Origin: Actinomycetes bacterium
GTDB lineage: Bacteria > Planctomycetota > Phycisphaerae > JAACET01
Reading direction: 5' to 3'
NCBI GenBank assembly: GCA_030631725.1
Contig: DAOVKO010000008.1
Coordinates: 1-19,808, forward strand
Length of the DNA stretch: 19,808 nt
Below the pieces are notes generated by a model. The model saw only the letters and a program-made list of their open reading frames with translations, ran no database searches and was not told the DNA's origin. The position numbers were made by a program, and so were the translations under genes. Shown in pieces: positions 1 to 8,539 of this stretch (its first letter is position 1; each line of letters begins with the position of its first letter).

Positions 1-1
1 C

Positions 2-823
2 AATCGCGGGGCCGAATGGTTCAGCTCTATGGGAACGGACAAGAGCAAGGGGACCAAGGTGTTCTCGCTGGTGGGCAAGATTAACAACACCGGCCTGGTG
101 GAAGTGCCCATGGGGATTACCCTGCGAGATATCATCTACAAGGTCGGCGGGGGCATTCCTGACGGTAAGCAGTTCAAGGCGGTGCAGATCGGCGGTCCTT
201 CCGGGGGCTGTATCCCCGAGAGTCTGCTGGATACGCCGGTGGATTTTGAGCAGTTGACCGAGCTGGGAGCGATGATGGGCTCGGGCGGGCTGATCGTCAT
301 GGATGAGGACACCTGCATGGTAGATGTGGCCCGCTACTTCATGAATTTTCTCTGCGAAGAGGCCTGCGGCAAATGCACGCCTTGCCGGGAGGGCACCAAG
401 ATCATGCTGGATATCCTCATCCGGATTTGCCAGGGCAAGGGCCAGGCGGCGGATATGGACGAACTCGAAGAGTTGGGCGAGCAGGTTCAGTTGACCTCAC
501 TTTGCGGCCTTGGAACCTCGGCAGCAAATCCGGTGCTTTCGACGTTGCGCTATTTCCGCGACGAGTATGAAGCTCACATCAAGGACAAGCGTTGTCCGGC
601 CGGCGTTTGCCGCGAACTGATAACGTTCTCGGTAACGGCTGAGGCCTGTACTTCTTGTGGCCTTTGTGTCAAGGCCTGTCCGGCCGAGGCCATCAGCGGC
701 GGAACCAGGAAGGGCAAAGGCAAAGAGCGGATCAAAGTGCCAGCGGTTATTGACCAGGAAAAATGTATTAAGTGTCGGGCCTGCCACGAGGCCTGCAAGT
801 TCGATGCCGTGGTGATATCGTGA
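2..823 (+). CDS. NuoF/HydB-like NADH-binding flavoprotein, C-terminal part (5' truncated)
   Basis: This is the C-terminal part of a 51-kDa NADH-dehydrogenase-type subunit. The reading frame is open to the window edge, and the residues before the first Met (NRGAEWFSS) already match the family, so that Met is internal. Visible in order are an SLBB-type region, the NuoF 4Fe-4S motif CGKCTPCREG with its fourth Cys in SLCGLGT, and a C-terminal two-cluster ferredoxin domain (CTSCGLCVKACP and CIKCRACHEACK). The ferredoxin tail is typical of HydB/NfnB-like subunits of soluble bifurcating or hydrogenase-linked complexes, not of respiratory complex I. The missing N-terminus should carry the FMN and NAD sites. 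It lies directly upstream of a NuoG/HoxU-like gene, so the two probably form a cytoplasmic NAD(P)H-ferredoxin module feeding the Wood-Ljungdahl genes that follow. The exact partner (hydrogenase, formate dehydrogenase or methylene-THF reductase) is not visible. Confidence 0.9.
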   Translation, partial: NRGAEWFSSMGTDKSKGTKVFSLVGKINNTGLVEVPMGITLRDIIYKVGGGIPDGKQFKAVQIGGPSGGCIPESLLDTPVDFEQLTELGAMMGSGGLIVMDEDTCMVDVARYFMNFLCEEACGKCTPCREGTKIMLDILIRICQGKGQAADMDELEELGEQVQLTSLCGLGTSAANPVLSTLRYFRDEYEAHIKDKRCPAGVCRELITFSVTAEACTSCGLCVKACPAEAISGGTRKGKGKERIKVPAVIDQEKCIKCRACHEACKFDAVVIS

Positions 824-843
824 GTCAAGACAGCGGTGAAAAA

Positions 844-1623
844 ATGGTAAAGCTGACCATCGACGGGCAGGAGGTACAGGCCTGCTCCGGAGATACGGTG
901 TTAGAGGTGGCCCGGCAGATGGGCATTGACATACCGGCGCTGTGTTATCATCCGGTGCTCGGCGGCGCTGGGGCTTGCAGAGTGTGCATGGTGGAAGTAG
1001 TGGCCTGGGGCAGGCGGCGAATGGTGGCCAGCTGTGTTTATCCGGCGCGGGAAGGCCTGGAAGTATATACCAATACCGAGAAAGTATTACGGTCTCGGCG
1101 ATCTGTGATATCCATGTTGTTAGCCAAGGCTCCGGCGGCAAAGGCGGTTCAAGAGTTGGCCACGAAGTATGGAGTAACCGAACCGGCTTACGAGCCGATA
1201 GACCCTGAAGGCCGGTGCATACTCTGCGGTCAATGCGTGCGGACCTGCAATGAGTTGATAAAGGTCGGGGCCGTGAATTTTGCCCATCGTGGCCAGGAAA
1301 GAAAGGTGGGTACGCCTTACGACAGCGAATCGGCAGTCTGCCTCGGTTGCGGGGCCTGCCAGAATCTTTGTCCTACGGGCAATATACGCATACGCGACAA
1401 GGCCGAGTGCCGGGCGATGCTGACCTGGCATACGGATTTGGCCTGGCAGATGTGCAGCCGCTGCGGGCAGAGATACCTGCCGGCCCGATTGGTGGAATAC
1501 CTGCGGAAGAGCCTCCCGGCTGGGGCCGAGCTGCTGGAGGTGTGTCCGCGCTGCCGACGAGAGGGGACGGCGGAAGATTTCGCCCGGGCAAGTGTAACGG
1601 CTGAGCAAAACAGTGAGCTCTGA
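844..1623 (+). CDS. NuoG/HoxU-like 2Fe-2S and 4Fe-4S protein with C-terminal zinc ribbon
   Basis: This is an electron-transfer subunit of about 259 aa. The N-terminus is a 2Fe-2S ferredoxin domain (CYHPVLGGAGACRVCMVE plus a later Cys in VASC). A helical segment follows in which the His/Cys ligands of the usual NuoG second cluster are absent. Next are two 4Fe-4S motifs (CILCGQCVRTC and CLGCGACQNLCP), and finally a CxxC...CxxC pair (CSRCGQ and CPRCRRE) that resembles a zinc ribbon. I chose ATG 844 because it starts exactly at the ferredoxin domain and has GGTGA a few bases upstream. A GTG at 820 overlapping the upstream stop codon (GTGA) is a possible translationally coupled alternative. It is probably the partner of the NuoF-like subunit, passing electrons between NAD(P)H and ferredoxin or a catalytic subunit. 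The family is clear; the physiological complex is inferred. Confidence 0.82.
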   Translation: MVKLTIDGQEVQACSGDTVLEVARQMGIDIPALCYHPVLGGAGACRVCMVEVVAWGRRRMVASCVYPAREGLEVYTNTEKVLRSRRSVISMLLAKAPAAKAVQELATKYGVTEPAYEPIDPEGRCILCGQCVRTCNELIKVGAVNFAHRGQERKVGTPYDSESAVCLGCGACQNLCPTGNIRIRDKAECRAMLTWHTDLAWQMCSRCGQRYLPARLVEYLRKSLPAGAELLEVCPRCRREGTAEDFARASVTAEQNSEL

Positions 1624-1696
1624 AGGGCGCTGTCGAATTTACAAGAGGCAAAAAGGAATACTATCAATCCGGAAAATGATTTTGAGGTGAAAGTTC

Positions 1697-3880
1697 ATGT
1701 CACATGAAGTAATCAGTGCGGTAATCAGAGGAGCCACCGGATTCGTGAACGAGGCCCAGGAGAAGCTCACAGCCGCCTTGGCCAAACACGGCCCGGACAA
1801 GGAGGTGAGTTTTCCGGAAACGGGTTTTTATCTGCCCATGGCTTGTGCGCTGATGGGTGTTGAGGCCAAGAAGCTCTCCGACCTGGGGCCGATCGTCGAG
1901 CACTGCAAAGATATTCTGCCGCCGGTTCCGGCTAAGACGCTGTGGATGCCTTATCTGGGTCACGGGCTGGACGCCGGGGCGGCTACCTTGCTGGCTACCG
2001 AAGTTACCTGTGCCCTGCGCTATCTGGAGGGGAAAAAGATCGAGGAGGGTTTTGAAGGGTTTATGTCCGACACGATTTTGCGGGAGCTGGGCATCCAACT
2101 GGTCGATGGGCGAATGCCCGGTTTTGCGGCTATCCTGGGTCCGGCCCCGAGCAACGAGATCGCAGTGAGCACCATCCGCGAGCTGCAGAAGCGGAGCATC
2201 TTGAGTTTCATCATCGCCAACAGTGAGGGCAAAAGCATGTTCGACCAGCTCACCGAAGAAGGTGTGGAGATGGGCTGGAGCACTTACATCGTTCCGGTGG
2301 GGCGGGACACTCAAGCCGGGAGCTACGTGCTGGACTGGGCCATGCGCGGAGCGCTTACCTTCGGGGGTCATAAGAAAGGAGACTTTACCAGTTGTCTGAA
2401 GTATTGCCGGGACCGCATCTTCGCTTTCGGGATAACCTTTGGGCCCATCCCCGACGACTGGTACGCAATGGGAGCGGGGGCAATTCTGATGGGTTTCCCG
2501 GTGATTTCCGACTGCGAAGGCACGCCCGAGGTCAGGCCCACGGGTGTGACGCTTTATGAGGCTTTGGTACACGAAACCGATTACAGCAAGTTGGTCAGCC
2601 GCTGCATCGAAGTCCGCGGCGTGCAGGTCAAGGTCGAACAGATCGACATTCCCGTTTCCTACGCGGCGGCCTTCGAGGGCGAGCGGGTCCGCCGGGAGGA
2701 TATGCAATTGGAGTTCGGGGGGAAATACTCCGCGGCTGTGGAGTACCTGCGGATGCGCGAGCTCGACGCGGTGGAAGACGGTAAGATAGAGCTGATCGGC
2801 TCGGATATCGATAAGGCCGAGGTCGGCGGGGCGATGGACCTGGCTGTGGTGGTGGATGTGACTGGTCGAAAAATGCAGAGCGATTTCGAAGGTATCCTGG
2901 AAAGGCAAATCCACACCTACCTCAACCACGCCATGGGGGTGATGCACACCGGACAACGCGACCAGATCTGGCTGCGGGTCAGCAAGAGTTCATTCGATCA
3001 GGGCTTCAGGCTGGAGCACTTCGGCAAGATTTTGCACGCCAAGCTGCACGAGGGTTTTGCCGGGATCGTGGATAAGGTGGCGGTTACCATTTACACGGAT
3101 AAGAAGGACGTGGAAAAAATACTGCCCGAGGGCCGCAAGGCTTTTGATGCTCGTGACGATCGTATTGCGGGGATGAGCGATGAGTCGGTGGATATTTTCT
3201 ACTCCTGTACCATTTGTCAGAGCTACGCACCGAATCACGTCTGCGTGATTACGCCGGAGCGGCTGGGGTTGTGCGGGGCATACAACTGGCTGGACGGCAA
3301 GGCAGCCTTCGAGATCAACTCCGCAGGTCCCAACCAGCCGATCAAAAAGGGTAATGTCATCGATGAGCGGCTGGGCGAATGGGAGGGAGTCAACGCGTTT
3401 GTCTATGATAAATCCAACCGTAGCGTGGATCACTTCAGTGCCTACTCCTTGATGGAAAACCCCATGACCAGCTGCGGGTGCTTCGAATGTATCTTGGCCA
3501 TCGTGCCCGAGGCCAACGGGGTGATGATCGTCAATCGTGAGTACCCGGGCGATACTCCGATCGGCATGCCATTCAGTACTTTGGCCGGTTCGGTGGGCGG
3601 AGGGGCCCAGACGCCGGGCTTTGTGGGCGTGGGACGGCTGTATTTGACCAGCAAGAAGTTCATTTCCGCCGAAGGCGGGCTGGGCAGGCTGGTGTGGATG
3701 CCCAAGGAGCTCAAGGAGGCCATGCGCGAGCGACTTTCAGCCAGGGCCAAAGAAGCCGGCCTGGGAGAGGACTTCGTAGATAAAATTGCCGATGATAGCA
3801 TATGTACGGACAGCGAAGGGCTAATGGAGTTTCTGACCAAGGCCCAGCACCCGGCTATGGCGATGGAGGCACTTTTTTAA
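1697..3880 (+). CDS. acsB: CO-methylating acetyl-CoA synthase (CODH/ACS alpha subunit)
   Basis: This enzyme condenses CO, a methyl group from the corrinoid protein and CoA into acetyl-CoA, the final step of the Wood-Ljungdahl pathway. The protein is 727 aa, against about 729 aa for the Moorella enzyme. The A-cluster ligands are all present: C504, C507, C516 and C526 (CTICQSYAPNHVC...LGLCG) would hold the 4Fe-4S cubane, and C593-G-C595 (TSCGC) the proximal and distal nickel sites. Each is shifted by two residues from the Moorella positions 506, 509, 518, 528, 595 and 597. The start has a good ribosome-binding site (GAGGTGA, 6 nt upstream). No acsA (CODH beta) precedes it; the upstream neighbour is the NuoG-like gene. 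The stop codon's last two bases fall in the inverted repeat of the inserted four-helix-bundle element. Confidence 0.98.
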   Translation: MSHEVISAVIRGATGFVNEAQEKLTAALAKHGPDKEVSFPETGFYLPMACALMGVEAKKLSDLGPIVEHCKDILPPVPAKTLWMPYLGHGLDAGAATLLATEVTCALRYLEGKKIEEGFEGFMSDTILRELGIQLVDGRMPGFAAILGPAPSNEIAVSTIRELQKRSILSFIIANSEGKSMFDQLTEEGVEMGWSTYIVPVGRDTQAGSYVLDWAMRGALTFGGHKKGDFTSCLKYCRDRIFAFGITFGPIPDDWYAMGAGAILMGFPVISDCEGTPEVRPTGVTLYEALVHETDYSKLVSRCIEVRGVQVKVEQIDIPVSYAAAFEGERVRREDMQLEFGGKYSAAVEYLRMRELDAVEDGKIELIGSDIDKAEVGGAMDLAVVVDVTGRKMQSDFEGILERQIHTYLNHAMGVMHTGQRDQIWLRVSKSSFDQGFRLEHFGKILHAKLHEGFAGIVDKVAVTIYTDKKDVEKILPEGRKAFDARDDRIAGMSDESVDIFYSCTICQSYAPNHVCVITPERLGLCGAYNWLDGKAAFEINSAGPNQPIKKGNVIDERLGEWEGVNAFVYDKSNRSVDHFSAYSLMENPMTSCGCFECILAIVPEANGVMIVNREYPGDTPIGMPFSTLAGSVGGGAQTPGFVGVGRLYLTSKKFISAEGGLGRLVWMPKELKEAMRERLSARAKEAGLGEDFVDKIADDSICTDSEGLMEFLTKAQHPAMAMEALF

Positions 3881-4403
3881 AATCAAATATCAAAAATAAA
3901 AATGCAAAATGCAAAATGACAAACGAGGCTGAAGACTGTAGGCTCAAGGCTGTAGGATCTTTTGAAAACGTAAGCGTGCGAAAAAGGAACGTTGTTGGAT
4001 GCGAGACCACACCAAATTGAGAGCGTTTGAGTTGGCTGATACACTTGCCATGGAGGTTTACCAGCGAACGATGGTTTTCCCGAAGGAGGAACGATTCGGA
4101 CTGACTGCACAGATTCGTCGGGCCGCGGTATCAGTAGCATCCAATATCGTCGAAGGTTGCGCCCGCCATAGCGAGGCAGACTACCTGCACTTTTTGAACA
4201 TGGCCTACGGTTCCGCACGTGAGTTACAATATCAAGTCTCTCTTGCTTACCGCCTGGGATACATGAACGATGAAAGTTATCGCTCGCTAGGCCAGGTATG
4301 CAAAGAAACACCCAAGGTCCTGAATGGTCTGATACGTTCTTTACGTGGATAAGTTACTTCAGCCTACAGCCTGCGGTCTACAACCTATTCGATATTTGAT
4401 TTT
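3879..4403. repeat. Inverted-repeat-bounded insertion carrying a four-helix-bundle gene
   Basis: A unit of about 525 bp separates acsB from acsC. Its outer ends form a perfect 13-bp inverted repeat, AAAATCAAATATC (3879-3891) and GATATTTGATTTT (4391-4403). Inside lies a second, imperfect pair: 3933-3956 (ACTGTAGGCTCAAGGCTGTAGG region) faces 4363-4384 (CCTACAGCCTGCGGTCTAC region), sharing CCTACAGCCT and CTACA on the complementary strand. The left side also has a short A-rich tandem repeat (ATGCAAA units, 3902-3918). There is no transposase, so the unit is not an ordinary insertion sequence. The layout recalls the intervening sequences of 23S rRNA that encode the same protein family, here sitting between protein genes. 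Mobility is inferred from the ends and the location; no clear target duplication is seen. Confidence 0.6.
3999..4352 (+). CDS. Four-helix-bundle protein (23S rRNA intervening-sequence / S23 family)
   Basis: This small protein of 117 aa belongs to the S23 family of 23S rRNA intervening-sequence proteins. Typical features are the opening helix starting LRAFELADTLAMEVY, a central QIRRAAVSVASNIVEGCAR motif, and FLNMAYGSARELQYQ followed by a tyrosine- and leucine-rich last pair of helices. The superfamily includes the Avd accessory proteins of diversity-generating retroelements, which bind nucleic acid; the function of free-standing copies is unknown. The start ATG 3999 has only a weak upstream AAGGA. 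The gene lies inside an inverted-repeat-bounded unit in the acs operon and has no evident link to carbon fixation. It is in the same orientation as the operon, so the polycistronic message would run through it. Confidence 0.88.
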   Translation: MRDHTKLRAFELADTLAMEVYQRTMVFPKEERFGLTAQIRRAAVSVASNIVEGCARHSEADYLHFLNMAYGSARELQYQVSLAYRLGYMNDESYRSLGQVCKETPKVLNGLIRSLRG

Positions 4404-4426
4404 TGATGTGGTATTGGAGGATTGTT

Positions 4427-5764
4427 ATGGCTCTGACAGGACTGGCAATATTCAAGCATTTGCCCAAGACCAACTGCAAGGAGTGCGGGTTTCCGACCTG
4501 TTTGGCCTTTGCGATGAAAGTTGCAGCCGGGCAGGAAGGTTTGGACTCCTGCCCCACGATGACCGACGAGGCCCGCGAGGCCCTGAGCGCAGCCAGCGCT
4601 CCGCCGCAACGGCTGGTCAAAATCGTCGGGCCCAAAGGTGAAGTGGCCGTCGGTCAAGAGACGGTGATGTTCCGTCACGACGAGACTTTCCATAATCCGA
4701 CCGGCGTGGCTATTCAGGTTTCCGATGTCCTGGGCGATGAGGAACTAAAGGCCCGTTGCCAGGCGATTAAAGGTCTGACTTTTCACCGGGTGGGCACGGA
4801 CATTGCGGTTGACTTAGCGGCGGTGAAGAACGATTCGTCCGATGCGGCTAAGTTCACTGCCGTGGCCAAGACGGTCAGTGAGCAGACCGAATTGCCGTTG
4901 ATCTTGATCAGCGCCGACGCCACGGCTCTCAAGCAAGCTGCTGAGGGTCTGGGCGATGGGGTCAAGCCTCTGCTGGTTCCCAGCAATGGCGCCCTGGAAG
5001 CTGCAGCAGAGTTGGCCAAGGCGGGCAAGTATCCGCTCTGCGTGACCAACGGCGACCTGGAGGCCCTGGCGGCAGCGAGCGAAAAACTCGGCCCCGATGT
5101 GTCGGACCTGGTGATTTGTCCGGGTGAGCAGGAGAGCCCCAAGGTAATCGAGTTTCTGACCGTGGTGCGACGGGCAGCGTTAAAGAAAAAATACCGCTCG
5201 CTGGGTTTCCCGGCCTTGGCGTTTGCCACCGAATCGGATCCGGCCAAAGCGGCCATCCAAGCCAGCTCTTACGTGGCCAAGTATGCCGGCATCGTGGTGC
5301 TCGATACGGTCGAGCCCTGGGCGGTGTTGGCAGTACTGACCACCAGGCAGAATATTTACACCGATCCACGAAAGCCGGTCCAGGTGGAGCCCAAACTCTA
5401 CGAGATCGGCAGCCCCAGCGACAGCGATCCGCTGTTGATAACCACCAACTTTTCGCTGAGCTACTACAGCGTGGAAGGTGAGCTGACTGCAGCTAGGCTG
5501 CCGGCGAGGATACTGGCGGTGGATACGGAAGGCACGTCGGTGCTGACGGCCTGGGCGGCAGACAAGTTCAACCCGGAGACCATCACTAAGGCCCTGAATG
5601 GTTTTGAGGCGGATAAGGCCGTCAAGCACCACAAGGTGGTAATCCCCGGGCACGTGGCGGTGATTTCCGCGGGCCTGGCTGACGAATCGGGCTGGGAAGT
5701 GCTGGTAGGTCCCAAGGAGGCCTCGGGCATACCCAGCTATATAAAAAATGACTGGAAGGCTTGA
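4427..5764 (+). CDS. acsC: Corrinoid iron-sulfur protein large (gamma) subunit
   Basis: This is the large subunit of the corrinoid iron-sulfur protein, which receives the methyl group from methyl-THF on its cobalamin and delivers it to acetyl-CoA synthase. The protein is 445 aa, the normal family length. The N-terminal 4Fe-4S motif is intact: C17, C20, C25 and C42 (NCKECGFPTC and DSCP). A TIM-barrel-like middle and a C-terminal cobalamin-binding region follow. ATG 4427 is preceded by GGAGG 6 nt upstream and starts exactly at the conserved N-terminus. An in-frame ATG at 4403 lies inside the upstream element's inverted repeat and is unlikely to be used. It pairs with acsD, encoded two genes further on. 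The insertion upstream leaves its own ribosome-binding site untouched. Confidence 0.97.
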   Translation: MALTGLAIFKHLPKTNCKECGFPTCLAFAMKVAAGQEGLDSCPTMTDEAREALSAASAPPQRLVKIVGPKGEVAVGQETVMFRHDETFHNPTGVAIQVSDVLGDEELKARCQAIKGLTFHRVGTDIAVDLAAVKNDSSDAAKFTAVAKTVSEQTELPLILISADATALKQAAEGLGDGVKPLLVPSNGALEAAAELAKAGKYPLCVTNGDLEALAAASEKLGPDVSDLVICPGEQESPKVIEFLTVVRRAALKKKYRSLGFPALAFATESDPAKAAIQASSYVAKYAGIVVLDTVEPWAVLAVLTTRQNIYTDPRKPVQVEPKLYEIGSPSDSDPLLITTNFSLSYYSVEGELTAARLPARILAVDTEGTSVLTAWAADKFNPETITKALNGFEADKAVKHHKVVIPGHVAVISAGLADESGWEVLVGPKEASGIPSYIKNDWKA

Positions 5765-5801
5765 AGACGGCGTTAATAGCTAATGACTGATGAGAAATGA
5801 T

Positions 5802-7742
5802 ATGGCTAACACTTATACAGTTCTCTTTACGCCCGAGCAGGTAGAGGTGCAGGTTGAACCGGGCACTACTATCCTGGCGGCGGCAGCCAAGGCAGGGGTC
5901 TTTATCAACAGCCTCTGCGGTGGGGACGGTGTCTGCGGAAAGTGCCGGGTCATCATTGGCCTGGGTGAAGCCCAGGGCGGAACCACTAATCACCTGACCC
6001 GCAAAGAGATTCAGCAGGGCTACATCCTGGCCTGCGAGGGCCAAGTGATGAGCGACCTGGTGGTTGAGGTGCCTGCCGAGTCGCAGTTGCGTTCGGCGGT
6101 CAAGACCGAGGAGCACCCGGCCGAGCAGTTCTCCGAAACGTTCCTGATGAGGCGGTACACTCCAGCCTTGAACCCGCTGGTAAGAAAGGCTTATCTGGAG
6201 ATACCGCCTCCATCGCTGGAAAACAATCTGGCGGATCTCGAACGGCTGGAATATGCCCTGAGTAAGGCCTTGGGAACACGGGAATTCCAGATGGGTTTGA
6301 AGATCACCCAGCGGCTGCCGGAGCTTTTGCGCGGGGCCGACTGGAAGGTTACAGCTACGTCGGCCTATCGCGGCTCGCTGAGCGAGATTACCGAAGTCGA
6401 ACCCGGTGATACCTCCCGCTGTAATCTGGCGGCGGCGGTGGATGTAGGTACCACTACGGTGATGGCTCAACTGATCGATCTGACCACCGGCCGGGCCATG
6501 GGTGTGGCCAGCAGATATAACTCCCAGATTCGATGCGGGGGCGATGTTATCCGGCGAATCATCTTCGCCTCGGGAGAAAAGGAAGGTCTAAGGACTCTGC
6601 AGCAGGCGGTGGTCGGAGATATCAATTCACTGATCCAGGAGTTGCAGCAGAAATTCCGCCTGGGCTGTGCGGACATCACCATGGTTACCGCGGCAGGCAA
6701 TACGACCATGCTGCACTTTTTGCTGGGTATCCTGCCCAACTACATCCGCAAGGAACCTTACATAGGGGCGGTGTATTGTCCGCCAGCCTTTAGAGCGGCG
6801 GAGGCGGGGATAAAGATCAATGCCCGGGGGCTGGTTTACAGCCTGCCCTGCGTGAGTTCTTTCGTGGGGGCGGATATCACGGCGGGGATTCTGGCGGTGG
6901 AGATGCACAAAGCCGAGGAGCTGACCATGTTCGTCGATATCGGCACCAACGGCGAAGTGGTCATCGGCAACAAGGAATTCATGGTGGCGGCCAGCGCATC
7001 GGCGGGCCCGGCCTTTGAGGGAACCGACAGCCGTGACGGCATGCGGGCCTCGTCCGGAGCCATCGACCACCTGCAGATATATAATAAGGATCGGCTGATG
7101 AGCTTTTCGACCATCGGCGATCAGGAGCCGGTGGGAATCTGCGGCACCGGATATATCGATCTGTTGGCTGAGCTGCTCAAAACCGGCCTGATAGACAAGA
7201 GAGGCAAGCTCAACACCGAATGCGGCTCGAAGCGTATCCGCACAGGAGAGGAAGGCCAGCCCGAATACGTGGTCATCTGGGCCCGGGATGCCGGGCGGGG
7301 CAAAGACGTGGTTATTACCCAGGCGGATATCGCCAACATGCTCCGGGCCAAGGGGGCTATCTACTCGGCTGCCCAGGTGCTGTTGCGTTCGCTGGACTTT
7401 ACTTTCGAGGATGTCAAGCGGGTGATGGTAGCCGGTGGGTTCGGCTCGTCCTTGAGCCTGGAAAGCGCGGTAACCATCGGGCTCTTGCCTGATCTGCCCC
7501 GTGAGCGGATGCAGTTTGTGGGCAACGCTTCGATTACCGGTGCGGGCCTGGCGGCTATCTCCAGGGAGAAGTATATGGAGGCCAGAGAGATTGCCAAATC
7601 GATGACTTATTTTGAGCTGAGCACGGACCCATACTTTATGGGCGAGTTGGTCTCGGCCTGTTTCTTTCCTCATACCGATATCCAGAGGTTCCCCAGCGTG
7701 ATGGCGGTTTTGGCTAAGGGGCGTTCCAGGCAGAAAGGTTAG
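5802..7742 (+). CDS. acsV: Corrinoid activation protein (reductive activator of CoFeSP), AcsV/RACo-like
   Basis: This ATP-dependent protein of 646 aa rescues the corrinoid protein when its cobalt is accidentally oxidised to Co(II), returning it to active Co(I). The N-terminus is a 2Fe-2S ferredoxin domain with C39, C45, C48 and C78 (CGGDGVCGKC...LACEG). A linker follows, then an ASKHA-type ATPase fold with phosphate-binding loops at about residue 213 (VDVGTTT), AAGNTTML and VDIGTNGE. This domain order is that of the RACo family (DUF4445). The start is uncertain: ATG 5802 gives the usual N-terminus, while an in-frame ATG at 5790 would add four residues; neither has a strong ribosome-binding site. 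It sits between acsC and cooC, as in other acs clusters. Confidence 0.93.
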   Translation: MANTYTVLFTPEQVEVQVEPGTTILAAAAKAGVFINSLCGGDGVCGKCRVIIGLGEAQGGTTNHLTRKEIQQGYILACEGQVMSDLVVEVPAESQLRSAVKTEEHPAEQFSETFLMRRYTPALNPLVRKAYLEIPPPSLENNLADLERLEYALSKALGTREFQMGLKITQRLPELLRGADWKVTATSAYRGSLSEITEVEPGDTSRCNLAAAVDVGTTTVMAQLIDLTTGRAMGVASRYNSQIRCGGDVIRRIIFASGEKEGLRTLQQAVVGDINSLIQELQQKFRLGCADITMVTAAGNTTMLHFLLGILPNYIRKEPYIGAVYCPPAFRAAEAGIKINARGLVYSLPCVSSFVGADITAGILAVEMHKAEELTMFVDIGTNGEVVIGNKEFMVAASASAGPAFEGTDSRDGMRASSGAIDHLQIYNKDRLMSFSTIGDQEPVGICGTGYIDLLAELLKTGLIDKRGKLNTECGSKRIRTGEEGQPEYVVIWARDAGRGKDVVITQADIANMLRAKGAIYSAAQVLLRSLDFTFEDVKRVMVAGGFGSSLSLESAVTIGLLPDLPRERMQFVGNASITGAGLAAISREKYMEAREIAKSMTYFELSTDPYFMGELVSACFFPHTDIQRFPSVMAVLAKGRSRQKG

Positions 7743-7747
7743 CGGTT

Positions 7748-8515
7748 ATGTCTTTGAGCATTGCAGCCAGCGGCAAAGGTGGGGTGGGGAAGAGCACGCT
7801 TTGTGCCCTGCTGGTGCGATATTTTATTGAGATGGGCAAGAAGCCGGTCTTGGCGGTGGACGGCGATCCCAACTCCAGCCTGGGGGCTTTGCTGGGGATG
7901 GAGCCGGAACGAAAAATCGGCGATCTTCGCGAAGAGGTGAACGACCCAGCCAATATTCCCAGCGGGGTTCCCAAGGCCCGGATGCTGGAAACCTGGATCA
8001 ACGAGATCATCCAGGAAGGGCGGGGATTTGACCTGTTGACCATGGGGCGTGGCGAAGGGCCGGGATGCTACTGCTACGTCAATGATCTGCTGCGGCAGTT
8101 TCTTAGCCGGCTCAAGAAATCATATCCGGTGGTCGTCATAGATAACGAAGCGGGGATGGAGCACCTCTCCCGGCTGACCACCGACAACGTGGATTGTCTG
8201 ATAGCGGTGAGCGAACCGACCACTCCGAGCGTTCGCACGGTGGGGCGGATACTGGAATTGGCCGACAGCCTGCCCACCAGGATCGGTCGAAAGGCTGTAG
8301 TGTTCAACAAGACCAAGAACGACCGAGTGCCGGAGATCGTACAGAACAAGGCAGAAAACCTGCCGGTCTCGGCGAGCATGGAACTCTCTCACAGTCAAAC
8401 CCTGGAAGAGCTCGGTGAACGCGGGGGGAGCATTTTCGAGCTGCCGGGTAAATTAGAAGACAACCCTCAGCTGACCAGGATCGTAGAATGGTGCCTGGGC
8501 GGCGATAACCATTGA
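7748..8515 (+). CDS. cooC: CooC-type nickel-insertion ATPase for CODH/ACS maturation
   Basis: This is a 255-aa MinD/ParA-like ATPase of the CooC/AcsF family, which helps load nickel into carbon monoxide dehydrogenase or acetyl-CoA synthase. A deviant Walker A (SGKGGVGKST, residues 8-17) has the signature second Lys. VDGDPNSSL follows, and the family's metal-binding CxC is at C107 and C109 (GPGCYCYVN). A Walker-B-like segment reads VVVIDNEAGMEHLSR, with the switch sequence AVSEPT later. AAAGG precedes the start, and only 5 bp separate it from acsV, so the two are probably co-translated. Its presence implies a nickel enzyme to mature; here that is at least AcsB, and a CODH presumably encoded elsewhere. 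Confidence 0.95.
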   Translation: MSLSIAASGKGGVGKSTLCALLVRYFIEMGKKPVLAVDGDPNSSLGALLGMEPERKIGDLREEVNDPANIPSGVPKARMLETWINEIIQEGRGFDLLTMGRGEGPGCYCYVNDLLRQFLSRLKKSYPVVVIDNEAGMEHLSRLTTDNVDCLIAVSEPTTPSVRTVGRILELADSLPTRIGRKAVVFNKTKNDRVPEIVQNKAENLPVSASMELSHSQTLEELGERGGSIFELPGKLEDNPQLTRIVEWCLGGDNH

Positions 8516-8539
8516 CCGCAACAAAAGGAGTCAAACGAC

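Noticed and set aside
1700..2956. Long open frame on the - strand opposite acsB
   Set aside because: It lies wholly opposite the well-matched acsB gene, has no family character, and reflects GC-rich codon bias.
4403..4426. Upstream ATG for acsC
   Set aside because: It lies in the inserted element's inverted repeat without a ribosome-binding site, whereas ATG 4427 has GGAGG and the conserved N-terminus.
6627..7673. 348-codon open frame on the - strand opposite acsV
   Set aside because: It is the antisense shadow of the ATPase domain of acsV, with no motif or ribosome-binding site.
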